DNA of 25,802 nucleotides from DATAXP01 sp036272935 (GTDB lineage Bacteria; Planctomycetota; Planctomycetia; Pirellulales; PNKZ01): NCBI GenBank assembly GCA_036272935.1, contig DATAXP010000108.1, forward strand, positions 1 to 25,802, read 5' to 3'. Made by a program: the position numbers and the translations under genes. This document shows positions 14,508-22,845 of this stretch, in pieces; the stretch's first letter is position 1; each line of letters begins with the position of its first letter. The notes under the pieces are model-generated. The model was not told the origin of the DNA and searched no databases. It saw only the letters and a program-made list of their open reading frames with translations.

Positions 14508-16625
14508 CTACAGGTTCGGCAGCTTGATATTCTTGCGGCGCGGATCGTCGAAGATCGCCCGCAACTCGATGCCGAATCCACGCGCGATCTCGTACTGCGC
14601 GCGGGCCGCGTACGGCGTGCCCTCGTGATCCTTCACCACCGCCTTGAGCAGTTCGAGCGATTTCTCGCGCTGCGTCTTGGTCTTGGCGTCGGTCTTGGTC
14701 TTGGCCACCGAGTAGCAATGCCACTCGTTGGCCGTCGGGTCCTTGGGCGGCTGATACTTCGTGCCCATCTCCTCGACCGTCGCGCAGTACTCGGCCAGTC
14801 GCACCTGATACGCCGCAACCTGGGCGTACATCAGGTCGTAATTCGCCCGCCAGCGGAAGCTCTCTTCGCGCTGCCGTCCCGGTCGCACGCGCTCCAGCTC
14901 CTTCTGCGCCGCGCCTAGGTACCCAATCATCTTCTGTGCCCGTACGTACTGTTCCTTTGCCGTGGTCACGAACTTATCCGGCTCGACCGGCCAATCGTCC
15001 CAGCGCACCTGCAACACGTTCCACTTGTCCTGCTGGTACGGATCCAGATCGACGATCACCTTCCAGAGCGTCTTGCGCATCTCGTACTTATCGCGCTCGC
15101 GCGCGTAGTCATCGCGATTGCTCAGATCGGGCAGGTACGGTCGCATCGTCTCGAACGCGTACTTCGTGCTGTCGCGCCGCACCAGGTTCACTTCCGGGCT
15201 GGGGAGCATGAAGAAAATGCCTCCCGTCTGCCGGGCGATGCGTGTCTGCGCATAGGGCCCGAAGCCGCTGGGATGCGCATCCCAGCGCCGCGTGAAACCG
15301 TCGATCTGCAACTGTTCGGGATATGGCGTTTCGGGGCCGCGATCGATGCGAATCCAGTGGTGCAGCTTCGTCGCGGGGTCGATGTGCCGCATGTGGGCGT
15401 AAGGATAGCCGAACACCGACTCGCGCGCCAGGAAGTACACCGGGCAGCGCGATTGTTTGCAGTCGGCAATCGTCTGCTCCATCATGTTCCAGTTGTTTTC
15501 GGGATCGCCGCTCTCGTCGGTCACGCAGATGCACATCAACTGCCGGCGGCCCGAGGTGGCGAACTTGTGGTGATAGCCGACCGCGTACGAGATCGCCTGG
15601 CACATCATCTCCATGCCCGACGGATCGTCGGGAATCTGCTTCATCGCCGAGATGATCTGCGCCCGGTCGCTGGTCGGCTTCGGCGTGTGCAGCCGGTGAT
15701 CCTTGCCGTAGCTGGTCACGCTGGTCAGCACGGCGTCGCCGCGGCCGCGCTCGGCGATGCCCAGTTCCTCGTACACGCGCTCGATGCGCTTCATGATCTC
15801 TTCGCGGTCGTCGCGCATGCTTTCCGACTGGTCGAAGCACCAGATCACCAGCACGTTGCCGTTGACCAGCTTGGTGACGATCTCGTGCGTGATGCGGTCC
15901 ATCGCGTCGGCATAGTTGGCCGCCTGCGCCATCGCTTCACCGAGCGTTCCCTGCGGCACGTCGGTCGATACCATCGTGCCCGTGGTGTTGAAGATGTTGA
16001 GCTGCCCAGGGTCGGCCTTCACTTCGGTGGGCGTCTGGGAGTCGTTATCCTGACGCATCTGCGGAGCGACTGAGACGTTCATCACGCCCATCGCGCCGCT
16101 GGCCGCGATTGCCGACGACACCACGTCCAGCGTCTTCGACGGCGTCATGTCCTGCTCGAGCACCTGGTTGAGCGACTCTTCCGGCCGCTCTTCGATCGTC
16201 GCCACGATCTCCTTGCCGGTGTCCTTCATCTCCACCGTGCTGACCATCAATCCCAAGGCCACCAGCAGCACCATGTGCACCATCATCGAGATCATGCACG
16301 ACGAGCCGATCCACATCAGCTGGCGCATCGACCGCGGCGGCGGTTCATCGTTCATGCCGCCGAGGATGGTCGCCGCTGCCGAAGCAGCCGGCGCCGATGC
16401 GCCAACCGACGTTGGCTGGCTCACCGGCACCGCGACAGCAGCCGGAGCGGCGCTACGCGCAGTCGCCTTAGCCGGCGCAGCAGCCGCTGGCTTCGCCGCT
16501 GCGACGGGCCTGGCGGTCGCTGGCGACGTCGCCGCGGCACCGTTCGCGGGCCGGGCGATCGGCGCAGCCGTAGATGCCTGTCCCGTGGCGGCAGATGCGG
16601 GCGGCACGACGGGTTGATTACTCAC
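14508..16625 (-). CDS. Membrane-anchored von Willebrand factor A domain protein
   Basis: This is a 705-residue protein. Residues 1-90 are very Ala/Pro/Thr-rich and low in complexity, then DEPPPRSMRQ leads into one transmembrane helix (about 104-130). The vWA domain starts near residue 255 with strand VLVIWCFDQSESM, whose D265-x-S267-x-S269 is a complete metal-ion-dependent adhesion site; VTDESGD is a later acidic loop. The last 250 residues are charged, with helical stretches and several tyrosines. With one helix after a long N-terminal arm, the vWA part probably sits outside the inner membrane and binds a partner protein through the metal site. No MoxR ATPase gene, the usual vWA partner, is nearby. 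The GTG at 16625 is chosen because GGAAGG lies 7 bases upstream; the TTG at 16640 overlaps that site. Confidence 0.82.
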   Translation of the reverse strand: MSNQPVVPPASAATGQASTAAPIARPANGAAATSPATARPVAAAKPAAAAPAKATARSAAPAAVAVPVSQPTSVGASAPAASAAATILGGMNDEPPPRSMRQLMWIGSSCMISMMVHMVLLVALGLMVSTVEMKDTGKEIVATIEERPEESLNQVLEQDMTPSKTLDVVSSAIAASGAMGVMNVSVAPQMRQDNDSQTPTEVKADPGQLNIFNTTGTMVSTDVPQGTLGEAMAQAANYADAMDRITHEIVTKLVNGNVLVIWCFDQSESMRDDREEIMKRIERVYEELGIAERGRGDAVLTSVTSYGKDHRLHTPKPTSDRAQIISAMKQIPDDPSGMEMMCQAISYAVGYHHKFATSGRRQLMCICVTDESGDPENNWNMMEQTIADCKQSRCPVYFLARESVFGYPYAHMRHIDPATKLHHWIRIDRGPETPYPEQLQIDGFTRRWDAHPSGFGPYAQTRIARQTGGIFFMLPSPEVNLVRRDSTKYAFETMRPYLPDLSNRDDYARERDKYEMRKTLWKVIVDLDPYQQDKWNVLQVRWDDWPVEPDKFVTTAKEQYVRAQKMIGYLGAAQKELERVRPGRQREESFRWRANYDLMYAQVAAYQVRLAEYCATVEEMGTKYQPPKDPTANEWHCYSVAKTKTDAKTKTQREKSLELLKAVVKDHEGTPYAARAQYEIARGFGIELRAIFDDPRRKNIKLPNL

Positions 16626-16687
16626 GCGCTTACCTTCCAACCAAGTACGAAACCTGGTTTCAACACACTTTGTCGATCCTCACTGTA

Positions 16688-16716
16688 ACGTAATGCACCG
16701 CTGCCAGCGTCGTCAA
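16688..16716 (-). promoter_or_regulatory. Candidate promoter of the vWA gene
   Basis: On the minus strand TTGACG (16716-16711), a 17-base spacer and TTACGT (16693-16688, continuing TAC) lie about 63 bases upstream of the GTG start. It matches the layout of the candidate promoter before the second BON gene, TTGACK-N17-TTACGYTAC. Confidence 0.42.
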
Positions 16717-16912
16717 ACTTTTTCCGGGCACCAACCAATCGAACACCGGGCCGGGTTCAACGGGTCGTCGACGAACGGCAAATCAATCACGTTGGGCGAC
16801 AAATCGTCGCCGGTCGATGCCCGAATTCTGTGCCGATCGGCAGCGGCTTCATATGATCCTGTTCTGTCAATGAACGTCGAGGATGCACCGCCTGACGCCT
16901 GAAAGAAAGAAC

Positions 16913-17554
16913 ATGTTCACTCCGCCGCAATTCGACGAGCCCCGCCGTGAGGTCATGCACGACCTGATGCGACGTTATCCGCTGGCGACCCTGGTCACGA
17001 TGAGCTCCGCCGGCGGGTTCGTGGCAAAGCACCTTCCCTTGCTGCGATGCCAGTCGCCGGCGCCTTTCGGCTCGTTGCAGGGGCACGTCGCTCGCGCGAA
17101 TCCCGTGTGGACCGAGACTCAGTCGGAGGCCGAATCGCTCGTGGTGTTCCAAGGGCCGAGCGCGTACATCAGCCCTTCCTGGTATGCGACCAAGCAAGAA
17201 ACGGGCCGAGTCGTCCCGACCTGGAACTATGCCGTGGTCCATGCTTACGGCCGCCTGCGTTTCGTCCACGACGCGGCTTGGGTGCGATCGCTCGTCGAAC
17301 GGCTCACGGTCGCCCACGAAGCAGGCTTCTCGGAACCTTGGCAGGTAGCCGACGCACCGGCCGATTATATTGCCAACCAGCTTAGGGCAATCGTTGGGAT
17401 CGAGTTCGTCGTCACGCGGCTGCTGGGGAAGTGGAAGATGAGTCAGAACCAGCCTGCCGCCAACCGGGCGGGTGTGGCAAACGGCCTGCGGTCACTCGGC
17501 ACGACGCATGCCGCAGAGGTCGGCGATCTGGTGCGACGACCGGATGCGTCGTGA
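16913..17554 (+). CDS. PaiB-like FMN-binding protein
   Basis: This is a 213-residue protein of the PaiB (FMN-binding negative transcriptional regulator) family, with a flavin-binding split-barrel fold. Landmarks are the start MFTPPQFDEP, YPLATLVTMSSAGGFVAKHLPLL, GHVARANPVW, AYISPSWYAT and the diagnostic VVPTWNYAVVHAYG. The C-terminal GIEFVVTRLLGKWKMSQN also matches the family. Bacillus PaiB affects sporulation and protease genes, but many homologues are probably flavin-dependent enzymes or sensors, so the regulatory label is not secure. The ATG at 16913 is chosen over 16883 because family members begin just before the FxP motif; GAAAGAAAG precedes it. It stands alone, divergent from the vWA gene. 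Confidence 0.88.
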   Translation: MFTPPQFDEPRREVMHDLMRRYPLATLVTMSSAGGFVAKHLPLLRCQSPAPFGSLQGHVARANPVWTETQSEAESLVVFQGPSAYISPSWYATKQETGRVVPTWNYAVVHAYGRLRFVHDAAWVRSLVERLTVAHEAGFSEPWQVADAPADYIANQLRAIVGIEFVVTRLLGKWKMSQNQPAANRAGVANGLRSLGTTHAAEVGDLVRRPDAS

Positions 17555-17700
17555 GGCTAGCAGTCGATGCGTGAATTGTGGCTCACCGATCTGGTGCGAC
17601 AAGCCGTCGAAGCACCGCTATCGACTGTCACATCGTGCGCTTGTCGTTGGCCAGGTCCAAACCGATAATCTTTGTCATGGCCGTGGGCTCTGTGGAAACC

Positions 17701-17754
17701 TGTTGAACTGACAAGGCTACGTTCAACGAGTTGCACGAGACCCACTCGCGCAAC
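17701..17754. repeat. Two tandem hairpins in the spacer after the PaiB-like gene
   Basis: GTTGAAC/GTTCAAC (starting at 17702, ending at 17726) is a perfect 7-bp stem. It is followed by a 10-bp stem with one mismatch, GTTGCACGAG/CTCGCGCAAC (17730-17754, loop ACCCA). They lie in a 329-base spacer (17555-17883) with no convincing gene. No T-run follows. They may mark the end of the PaiB-like transcript or belong to a decayed mobile element. Confidence 0.4.
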
Positions 17755-17883
17755 GAGCCCACGGCTTACGTGGATTCTTTAGGCGTCTTAATGAACAATC
17801 ATCGAGCATTATTGGCGACGCTCTGGCTCGTCACGCTGTCAGCGGTTTGGTTTTCAAGAGGGGGGCGGTCGAGGAGCACGAGG

Positions 17884-18291
17884 ATGAATACCGTAGCGAT
17901 TCACGAAGCGGCGGCGGCAACATTGGCTGGGACGATGCCGTTTCCGGAGATCGTCGCGAAGCTGATCGCCGCCGGTGTCGAGTATTACCAAGTCGATTAC
18001 GTGGGACGGATCAAGCAGTTCCACGATGGCTCGGGCGCCTACGTTTCGACGGCTATTACGTACGAGAATCTGCCAACTGTTGCCAGCGAGTTGGACATCG
18101 ATGCCTTGCGCGCGAACATTCGCGACAGCCAACTCAACAATCAGCCCTACCGCGACTTCACCATTCGGGCGATGGACGCCGGCGTCCAGGCGTACTATGC
18201 GTTCCTCCGCGGCCGCCGGGTCACGTACTTCGGGCGCAACGGCGATCAGCATACGGAGTGGTTTCCAGGCGCGGGGCCGAAGACCGATTGA
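17884..18291 (+). CDS. DUF1398-family protein
   Basis: This is a 135-residue soluble protein resembling DUF1398 (YbcV-type). The first half has FPEIVAKLIAAGVEYYQVDYVG and the second half has the family pattern QPYRDFTIRAMDAGVQAYY followed by VTYFGRNGDQHTEWFPG. The function of the family is unknown. The ATG at 17884 has GAGGAG 8 bases upstream and starts where family members do. An in-frame ATG at 17791 would add a hydrophobic leader (ALLATLWLVTLSAVWF) that looks like a signal anchor; I consider it less likely, but it would change the protein's location. The gene is alone and converges with the amidohydrolase gene. Confidence 0.78.
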   Translation: MNTVAIHEAAAATLAGTMPFPEIVAKLIAAGVEYYQVDYVGRIKQFHDGSGAYVSTAITYENLPTVASELDIDALRANIRDSQLNNQPYRDFTIRAMDAGVQAYYAFLRGRRVTYFGRNGDQHTEWFPGAGPKTD

Positions 18292-18481
18292 CTTAGCACC
18301 GCGACTTAGCGCGCTGGGACAATCGCAGATTGCGCTGATTTGCGCCGCCTAGACGTTCAACGCAGCTTCGTCGTGAACAACGCTTGCCGCGGCACAGTGA
18401 AGAGAGCGTCTGGCTTAATTGCCTCGACGCCTGTGACCAATGAATGCGATTCGCGATACAAGCGTGGTTTCGCTCTGTGCA

Positions 18482-19780
18482 TCAAGACTCGCAATTCGTC
18501 GTTTGTAATTCCCTGCCGACACATGTAGCTCCGGCCTTCACAATTCCTGCCTGGATGACGGCAATGAACCGGTCCCGTTGCTGTAACAAATCGATATCGG
18601 CCAACACATCGCCGTCGATGACCAAGACGTCGGCCAGCTTGCCGGCCTCTAAAGTCCCCAGCTCGTCGCCGCGCGCGATGATCTGGGCTCCGGTCTTCGT
18701 AGCGCAGGTCAGCACTTCCAGTGGCGAAAATCCGACGTACTTAACGAAGAAACTCAACTCACGGGCGTAATCGCCATGCGGATTCCAGGCGAAGCCGTAG
18801 TCGCCTCCCATACCCAATCGACCGCCCGCCCGCAGAATGCGCCGGGCACTTTCGGCGCCTCCTTCGAGCGTTTCCTTATGACCGTCGATCACGCGCTGCG
18901 ACAGGCCAAACCGTGGCCCGAGCTCGACGCTGGCCCATTCGAAATACAGTGCCGGCACACACGGCACGTCGCGGGCCAGGAGCAATTCCAAGCCCTCGTT
19001 GTCGATGAACGTGCCGTGCTCGATCGTGTCGTAGCCCGCCCGCAATGCGTTTTTGATCCCTTCTGTCGCTCGGCAGTGACCAGTGACCTTGAGGCCGTGG
19101 TTGTGAGCAGTTTTGACGACCGCATCCATCTCTTCGAACGTCATGCACAGCGTGTGATGGTCGTTCGTGTCGGGCGCCGCCGCATCGCCGGTAGGATAGG
19201 TCTTGATCCATTCAACGCCGTCCTTGACGAGTTTGCGCACGGCGGCACGCGCTTCGTCGGCACCGTTGACGAGCAGCACGAGCCCTTCCATCCCGATCTT
19301 GCGAAAGGCGGGATTCCAGTCCATCAAGCCGCCGACGCCACAAATCTCTCGACCGCTGGCAGCCAGGCGCGGTCCCGGCACCAGGTCCCTATCAATGGCT
19401 TTCTTCAGCCAGACGTCGATATTGAACAGGCTTCCGCCGCTGCGGGCCGACGTGTAACCGCACTCCAGCGCTAGCCGGGCGTTACACGACGCCAGCAGTG
19501 TGACGTACTCGACCGGATACTTAACGTCGAGGTCTTCGAGCACCGCAACGTTGAAATAGGTGGGATGAAAATGGGCCTCGACCAGACCCGGAAGAATCGT
19601 CCCGCCCCGAGCGTCAATCGTGGTGAGTTTCGGCGGTAAGGTTGGGGCCCGGGCAACAGGTCCAGCGTAGCGAATGCAGCCGTCATCGATCACCAAGCAG
19701 GCATCGCGCACCGCTGGCGCGCCAGTTCCGTCGACCAACTGGCCGTTGCGAATGATCGTGGTTCCAACGGCCTTCTTCAT
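18482..19780 (-). CDS. Metal-dependent amidohydrolase (imidazolonepropionase/prolidase-like)
   Basis: This is a 432-residue amidohydrolase-superfamily protein without a signal peptide. It has the full set of metal-site residues: H70-x-H72 in LVEAHFHPT, K193 in WIKTYPTG, H235 in VTGHCRA, H255 in IEHGTFID and D327 in MGGDYG. The outer beta domain is formed by the N-terminal TIIRNGQLVDGTGAPA and the C-terminal GTLEAGKLADVLVIDGD segments. Relatives hydrolyse cyclic amides, Xaa-Pro dipeptides or small metabolites; the substrate cannot be named. The ATG at 19780 is the natural start. The 190-base spacer to the convergent DUF1398 gene has no strong terminator. The gene stands alone and is divergent from the exosortase-like operon. 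Confidence 0.87.
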   Translation of the reverse strand: MKKAVGTTIIRNGQLVDGTGAPAVRDACLVIDDGCIRYAGPVARAPTLPPKLTTIDARGGTILPGLVEAHFHPTYFNVAVLEDLDVKYPVEYVTLLASCNARLALECGYTSARSGGSLFNIDVWLKKAIDRDLVPGPRLAASGREICGVGGLMDWNPAFRKIGMEGLVLLVNGADEARAAVRKLVKDGVEWIKTYPTGDAAAPDTNDHHTLCMTFEEMDAVVKTAHNHGLKVTGHCRATEGIKNALRAGYDTIEHGTFIDNEGLELLLARDVPCVPALYFEWASVELGPRFGLSQRVIDGHKETLEGGAESARRILRAGGRLGMGGDYGFAWNPHGDYARELSFFVKYVGFSPLEVLTCATKTGAQIIARGDELGTLEAGKLADVLVIDGDVLADIDLLQQRDRFIAVIQAGIVKAGATCVGRELQTTNCES

Positions 19781-20000
19781 GGGGAAATAGCGGCGAATCG
19801 TGCAGCGTGGGGTTTCGGGTTGAACTTATCAGGGTCGCCAGTCGACTCCAAGCGCTTTGCGTCGCGGTTGCGCGGCGTTGCCCTGGCGGCGCGGCGCGAA
19901 CGCGGCAGCTTTTTCGGCCCCCTGGCCCTCGTGCAACATCGATCACGAACCCTATGGCAGTCACGGCCGAAGCAATTCCAATTGGCCTGCCAACAAATCC

Positions 20001-20028
20001 TTGCCGTGCGCATTCGATCAAATAAAAT
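20001..20028 (+). promoter_or_regulatory. Candidate promoter of the exosortase-like/TPR operon
   Basis: TTGCCG (20001-20006), a 16-base spacer and TAAAAT (20023-20028) lie 55 bases before the GTG start at 20083. Both boxes match sigma-70 consensus at four or five positions. The rest of the 302-base divergent spacer (19781-20082) shows no gene and no other strong site. Confidence 0.45.
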
Positions 20029-20082
20029 GGACCTGCTTAAGCATTTGGGGTGGGTTGCATCACTTGCAAGCGCTGGTGAACC

Positions 20083-21159
20083 GTGGTTGAACGACGATGG
20101 GGTGAAACGTGGGACTTGCCTGCGGTGGCCTGCGGACTCATCGCGGCTGCCGCCTATGCGCCTTTGCTCGCCACGCATGCCCTGACGCTGTGGTCGGTGC
20201 CGGCTTACCGTCTGTTACCGGTGGTTTGGATCGCCGGCTTTGCGCTGATGCTCGTCCGTGTGGCGCGGCTTGCGGTGCCGTTGGGCAGAAGGTCTTGGCG
20301 AGACTGGCTGGTCGCCTTGAGCCTTGGCCTATTGGTCGGCGCGATCGCATTGCAATTCACACCTTTGGCGGGCGCCAGTGCCATGGTGTTCATCGCGGCG
20401 TGCGCTGATCGTTGTGGTGGCGGGACGCTGTTTCGGTTGATCTTGCCTGCCTGGCTGTGGTCGTGGCCGGTTGTGTTGCTTCCATTGGGCGGAGACGCAG
20501 TGGCGCTGCGATGGGCGTATGATCGGGCCACGGCGATGGCCACCGCGACGCTCGATGCCTGTGGCGTGCTGTTCGCCCAGGTCGACGAAGCGATCGTGAC
20601 CGAGGGGCCGCGTGTGCTGACTGCCGCGGTCGATCACCAGGTTGTGTTTCCGGTCGGGACAGCACTGGTCGCCGCGTTGTACGCGTTTTGGCGTGGCCGG
20701 CACGCGATCCACGGCGGCCTGCTCATCGCATGGGCCCTACTATGGGCCGCGGTGGCGGAGGTGGCGAGGGTCGTGGCAATTGTTTGGCTTGCCTCAAGCG
20801 GCTTTCCGGCTGCCGATCGCGGCTGGCGCCAGGCGTTGCTCGTCTCGGCGTTGGGGGTGGTGATCGCCTGGTTGGCGTGGAATATGGACGAGCTGATCGC
20901 GCTACGGAGCAAGTTCGGCCGCCGCAAAGCACGAACCGAGGTTCCGATTCCTCCAGAAACCTCGGCCGGTATTTCGATCCAAGTGCCGCGCGGTCTGGTG
21001 CTCACGCCGGATGGAACGTTGGCAATGGTCGAGGCGACGCGGCACCGGATCGACGCCCGAGCTCGACGGCCGACCGTGGCGATCGCTGCGGCCTTCGGCG
21101 TGCTATTGGCCCTTCAGATCTGTATTGGTGCGTGGTCATTGGTGGAAGCGACGCCATGA
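20083..21159 (+). CDS. Exosortase-like multi-pass membrane protein lacking the catalytic cysteine
   Basis: This is a 358-residue protein with about eight or nine hydrophobic helices, the last after a 60-residue hydrophilic loop (about 275-328). The central part follows the exosortase/archaeosortase pattern: GGGTLFRLILPAWLW, then DACGVLFAQVDEAIV, then the helix around 178-205, then AEVARVVAIVWLA. In active exosortases the third block carries a Cys (A-C-S-G) and the fourth an Asn-x-x-Arg, with a His further on. Here the Cys position reads AAVDHQ (V183), R229 is kept, and no His follows in SSGFPAADRGW. So the fold is likely present but the transpeptidase site is not. The GTG start is the only one possible, since a stop lies 4 bases upstream in frame. 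The stop overlaps the TPR gene start (ATGA). Confidence 0.68.
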   Translation: MVERRWGETWDLPAVACGLIAAAAYAPLLATHALTLWSVPAYRLLPVVWIAGFALMLVRVARLAVPLGRRSWRDWLVALSLGLLVGAIALQFTPLAGASAMVFIAACADRCGGGTLFRLILPAWLWSWPVVLLPLGGDAVALRWAYDRATAMATATLDACGVLFAQVDEAIVTEGPRVLTAAVDHQVVFPVGTALVAALYAFWRGRHAIHGGLLIAWALLWAAVAEVARVVAIVWLASSGFPAADRGWRQALLVSALGVVIAWLAWNMDELIALRSKFGRRKARTEVPIPPETSAGISIQVPRGLVLTPDGTLAMVEATRHRIDARARRPTVAIAAAFGVLLALQICIGAWSLVEATP

Positions 21160-22841
21160 GCCTGCCACGCAAGAAATCGCTACTGCGCCGGTTGTGCGAG
21201 TTCGTGGAAGTCGCGATCCAAGTGCTGCTGTCGCCGCTGCGCGAGTTGCTGCACACCTTGGGCCTGGCGCAAGACGACCTGCACCGCGCGCAGCTTGGCA
21301 GCCGGGGCAGAGTGCGCAGTGTGGCGACGATCGTGCGAGGGTTCGTGCTGGGGCTGTCGCGCGTGCCGCTGGTCTGTGTGACGTTTCTGCTGTCGGTGTT
21401 CTGGGACCTGCTGTACTGGGTCGGCGTGGCGCGCGACGGTGCCGATGCAGCTCGAGTCCTGCGGCAAGGACTGTATCGCCGTGCACTGCCGGTGGTCGGA
21501 GCAGCCATCGCGGCGATCGTTGCATTGTCTTGGGTGATAACGACCTCGGACCTTGGCCTTGTCGACCGATACGTCGACGCCGCCGAACGGGCTGAAACCG
21601 CCCACGACGATCGCGCCGCCGAAATGTGTTACGAGCGCTTGAGCCAGTTGCAGCCGAATGTGCCGGAGTACCGCTACCAGGCGGCATTGGTTGCCGAGCG
21701 CCTTGGCGATTACGCACGCGCCGCCGTGCTGATGCACGAGCTTGCCGATCCACGCCGGGCTGGGTACGCGCCGGCGCACTTTTGGCAAGCGGAGAAGCTG
21801 CTCGCGAAGCCGCGGCTCAGTCTGATCGAGGCCCGCACCGTGTGGGCTCATTTGGCGCGCGGGCTGGAAACGTCGCCCGACGATTCGCAAGCTCATTACC
21901 AGATGACTCGGCTGTTGCTCAATCTGGGGTGCATTGCCGAGGCGGAGCCGCACCTGGCGGTCGCTGCGCGCTCGCACCCAGAACTGCTGTTGGTGCTGGC
22001 CAAGGTTCATCGCGGGGCGGGACGAACCGCCGACGCCAAGCTCGAGGCGGGACTGGCAGTCAACTATCTGGCCGACAAGGTCACGGCCGACCCCGACGAT
22101 GCGCCGTCGCGTGCTGCGTTGGTGCAATCGCGGTTATTTCTTGAACAATACCGAGAAGCGATCGACGTGCTGCACGAATCGTCGGCGCGGCAGGACGAAC
22201 CGGCGATTCATCGTCAAATCGCGGAGATCTGCGTGGCGTGGGGCGATGCGGAACTGCGACAGTCGGGGGACGAGCAGGATTACGTCGATCGGCTACAGAT
22301 GGCGCTCGAGGCCGATCCGGGGAATACGAACATCATCACACGGCTGATTACGGTGCGCGGTCGCGGGGGGCAAGCGGGTCTACGTGCCGCGAGGTACCTG
22401 GATAGCCTGTCGCTCGATGCGGTGACGCCGCCCGGCCATGTGATGCTGGGGACCGACGCGCTCGCGCACGGACAGCCGATCGTGGCACGACGGCATTACG
22501 AAGAGGCCTTGCGCCGCGATCCCGAGCTGCCCGAGGCGGCGAACAATCTGGCGTGGTTGTTATCGCATGTCGAGCCGATGGATGTGCCCCGGGCGCTAGG
22601 GCTGATTGAATCGGCGCTCGCGCGTTTTCCGGGCAGGCCGGCGCTGCTGGAAACTCGTGGGCAGATTTACTTGCAGCTTGAGCGTTGGCAAGACGCTCGC
22701 CATGATCTGGAAACCGTGCAATTCGTCAAGCACGACGATCCTGGCCTACGCGCCCTGCTGGCCCAATGCTACGAGCACCTCGGCGTTGCGCCGCGGGGCA
22801 AGGAAACATCCGGCGCATCGTCGACGAATAAAGTACAGTGA
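21156..22841 (+). CDS. Membrane-anchored TPR protein
   Basis: This is a 561-residue protein. The N-terminal 60 residues are basic and amphipathic. Two hydrophobic segments follow (about 62-92 and 110-130), then about 400 residues of TPR and TPR-like helices. Clear repeats include RAAEMCYERLSQLQPNVPEYRYQAAL, read in parts at about 152-180, and ARRHYEEALRRDPELPEAANNLAWLL near 450-475, each quoted here only as a location guide. TPR domains hold protein complexes together. The start ATG overlaps the stop of the exosortase-like gene by 4 bases, so the two are translationally coupled and probably act together at the membrane, for example in surface-protein sorting or polysaccharide export. Its stop is only 4 bases from the stop of the convergent sulfatase gene, with no terminator between them. 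Confidence 0.85.
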   Translation: MSLPRKKSLLRRLCEFVEVAIQVLLSPLRELLHTLGLAQDDLHRAQLGSRGRVRSVATIVRGFVLGLSRVPLVCVTFLLSVFWDLLYWVGVARDGADAARVLRQGLYRRALPVVGAAIAAIVALSWVITTSDLGLVDRYVDAAERAETAHDDRAAEMCYERLSQLQPNVPEYRYQAALVAERLGDYARAAVLMHELADPRRAGYAPAHFWQAEKLLAKPRLSLIEARTVWAHLARGLETSPDDSQAHYQMTRLLLNLGCIAEAEPHLAVAARSHPELLLVLAKVHRGAGRTADAKLEAGLAVNYLADKVTADPDDAPSRAALVQSRLFLEQYREAIDVLHESSARQDEPAIHRQIAEICVAWGDAELRQSGDEQDYVDRLQMALEADPGNTNIITRLITVRGRGGQAGLRAARYLDSLSLDAVTPPGHVMLGTDALAHGQPIVARRHYEEALRRDPELPEAANNLAWLLSHVEPMDVPRALGLIESALARFPGRPALLETRGQIYLQLERWQDARHDLETVQFVKHDDPGLRALLAQCYEHLGVAPRGKETSGASSTNKVQ

Positions 22842-22845
22842 CCGG

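Noticed and set aside
16852..16857. TATGAT as -10 of the PaiB-like gene
   Set aside because: The position suits a promoter, but no -35 exists at a 16-18 base spacing, so it is not listed.
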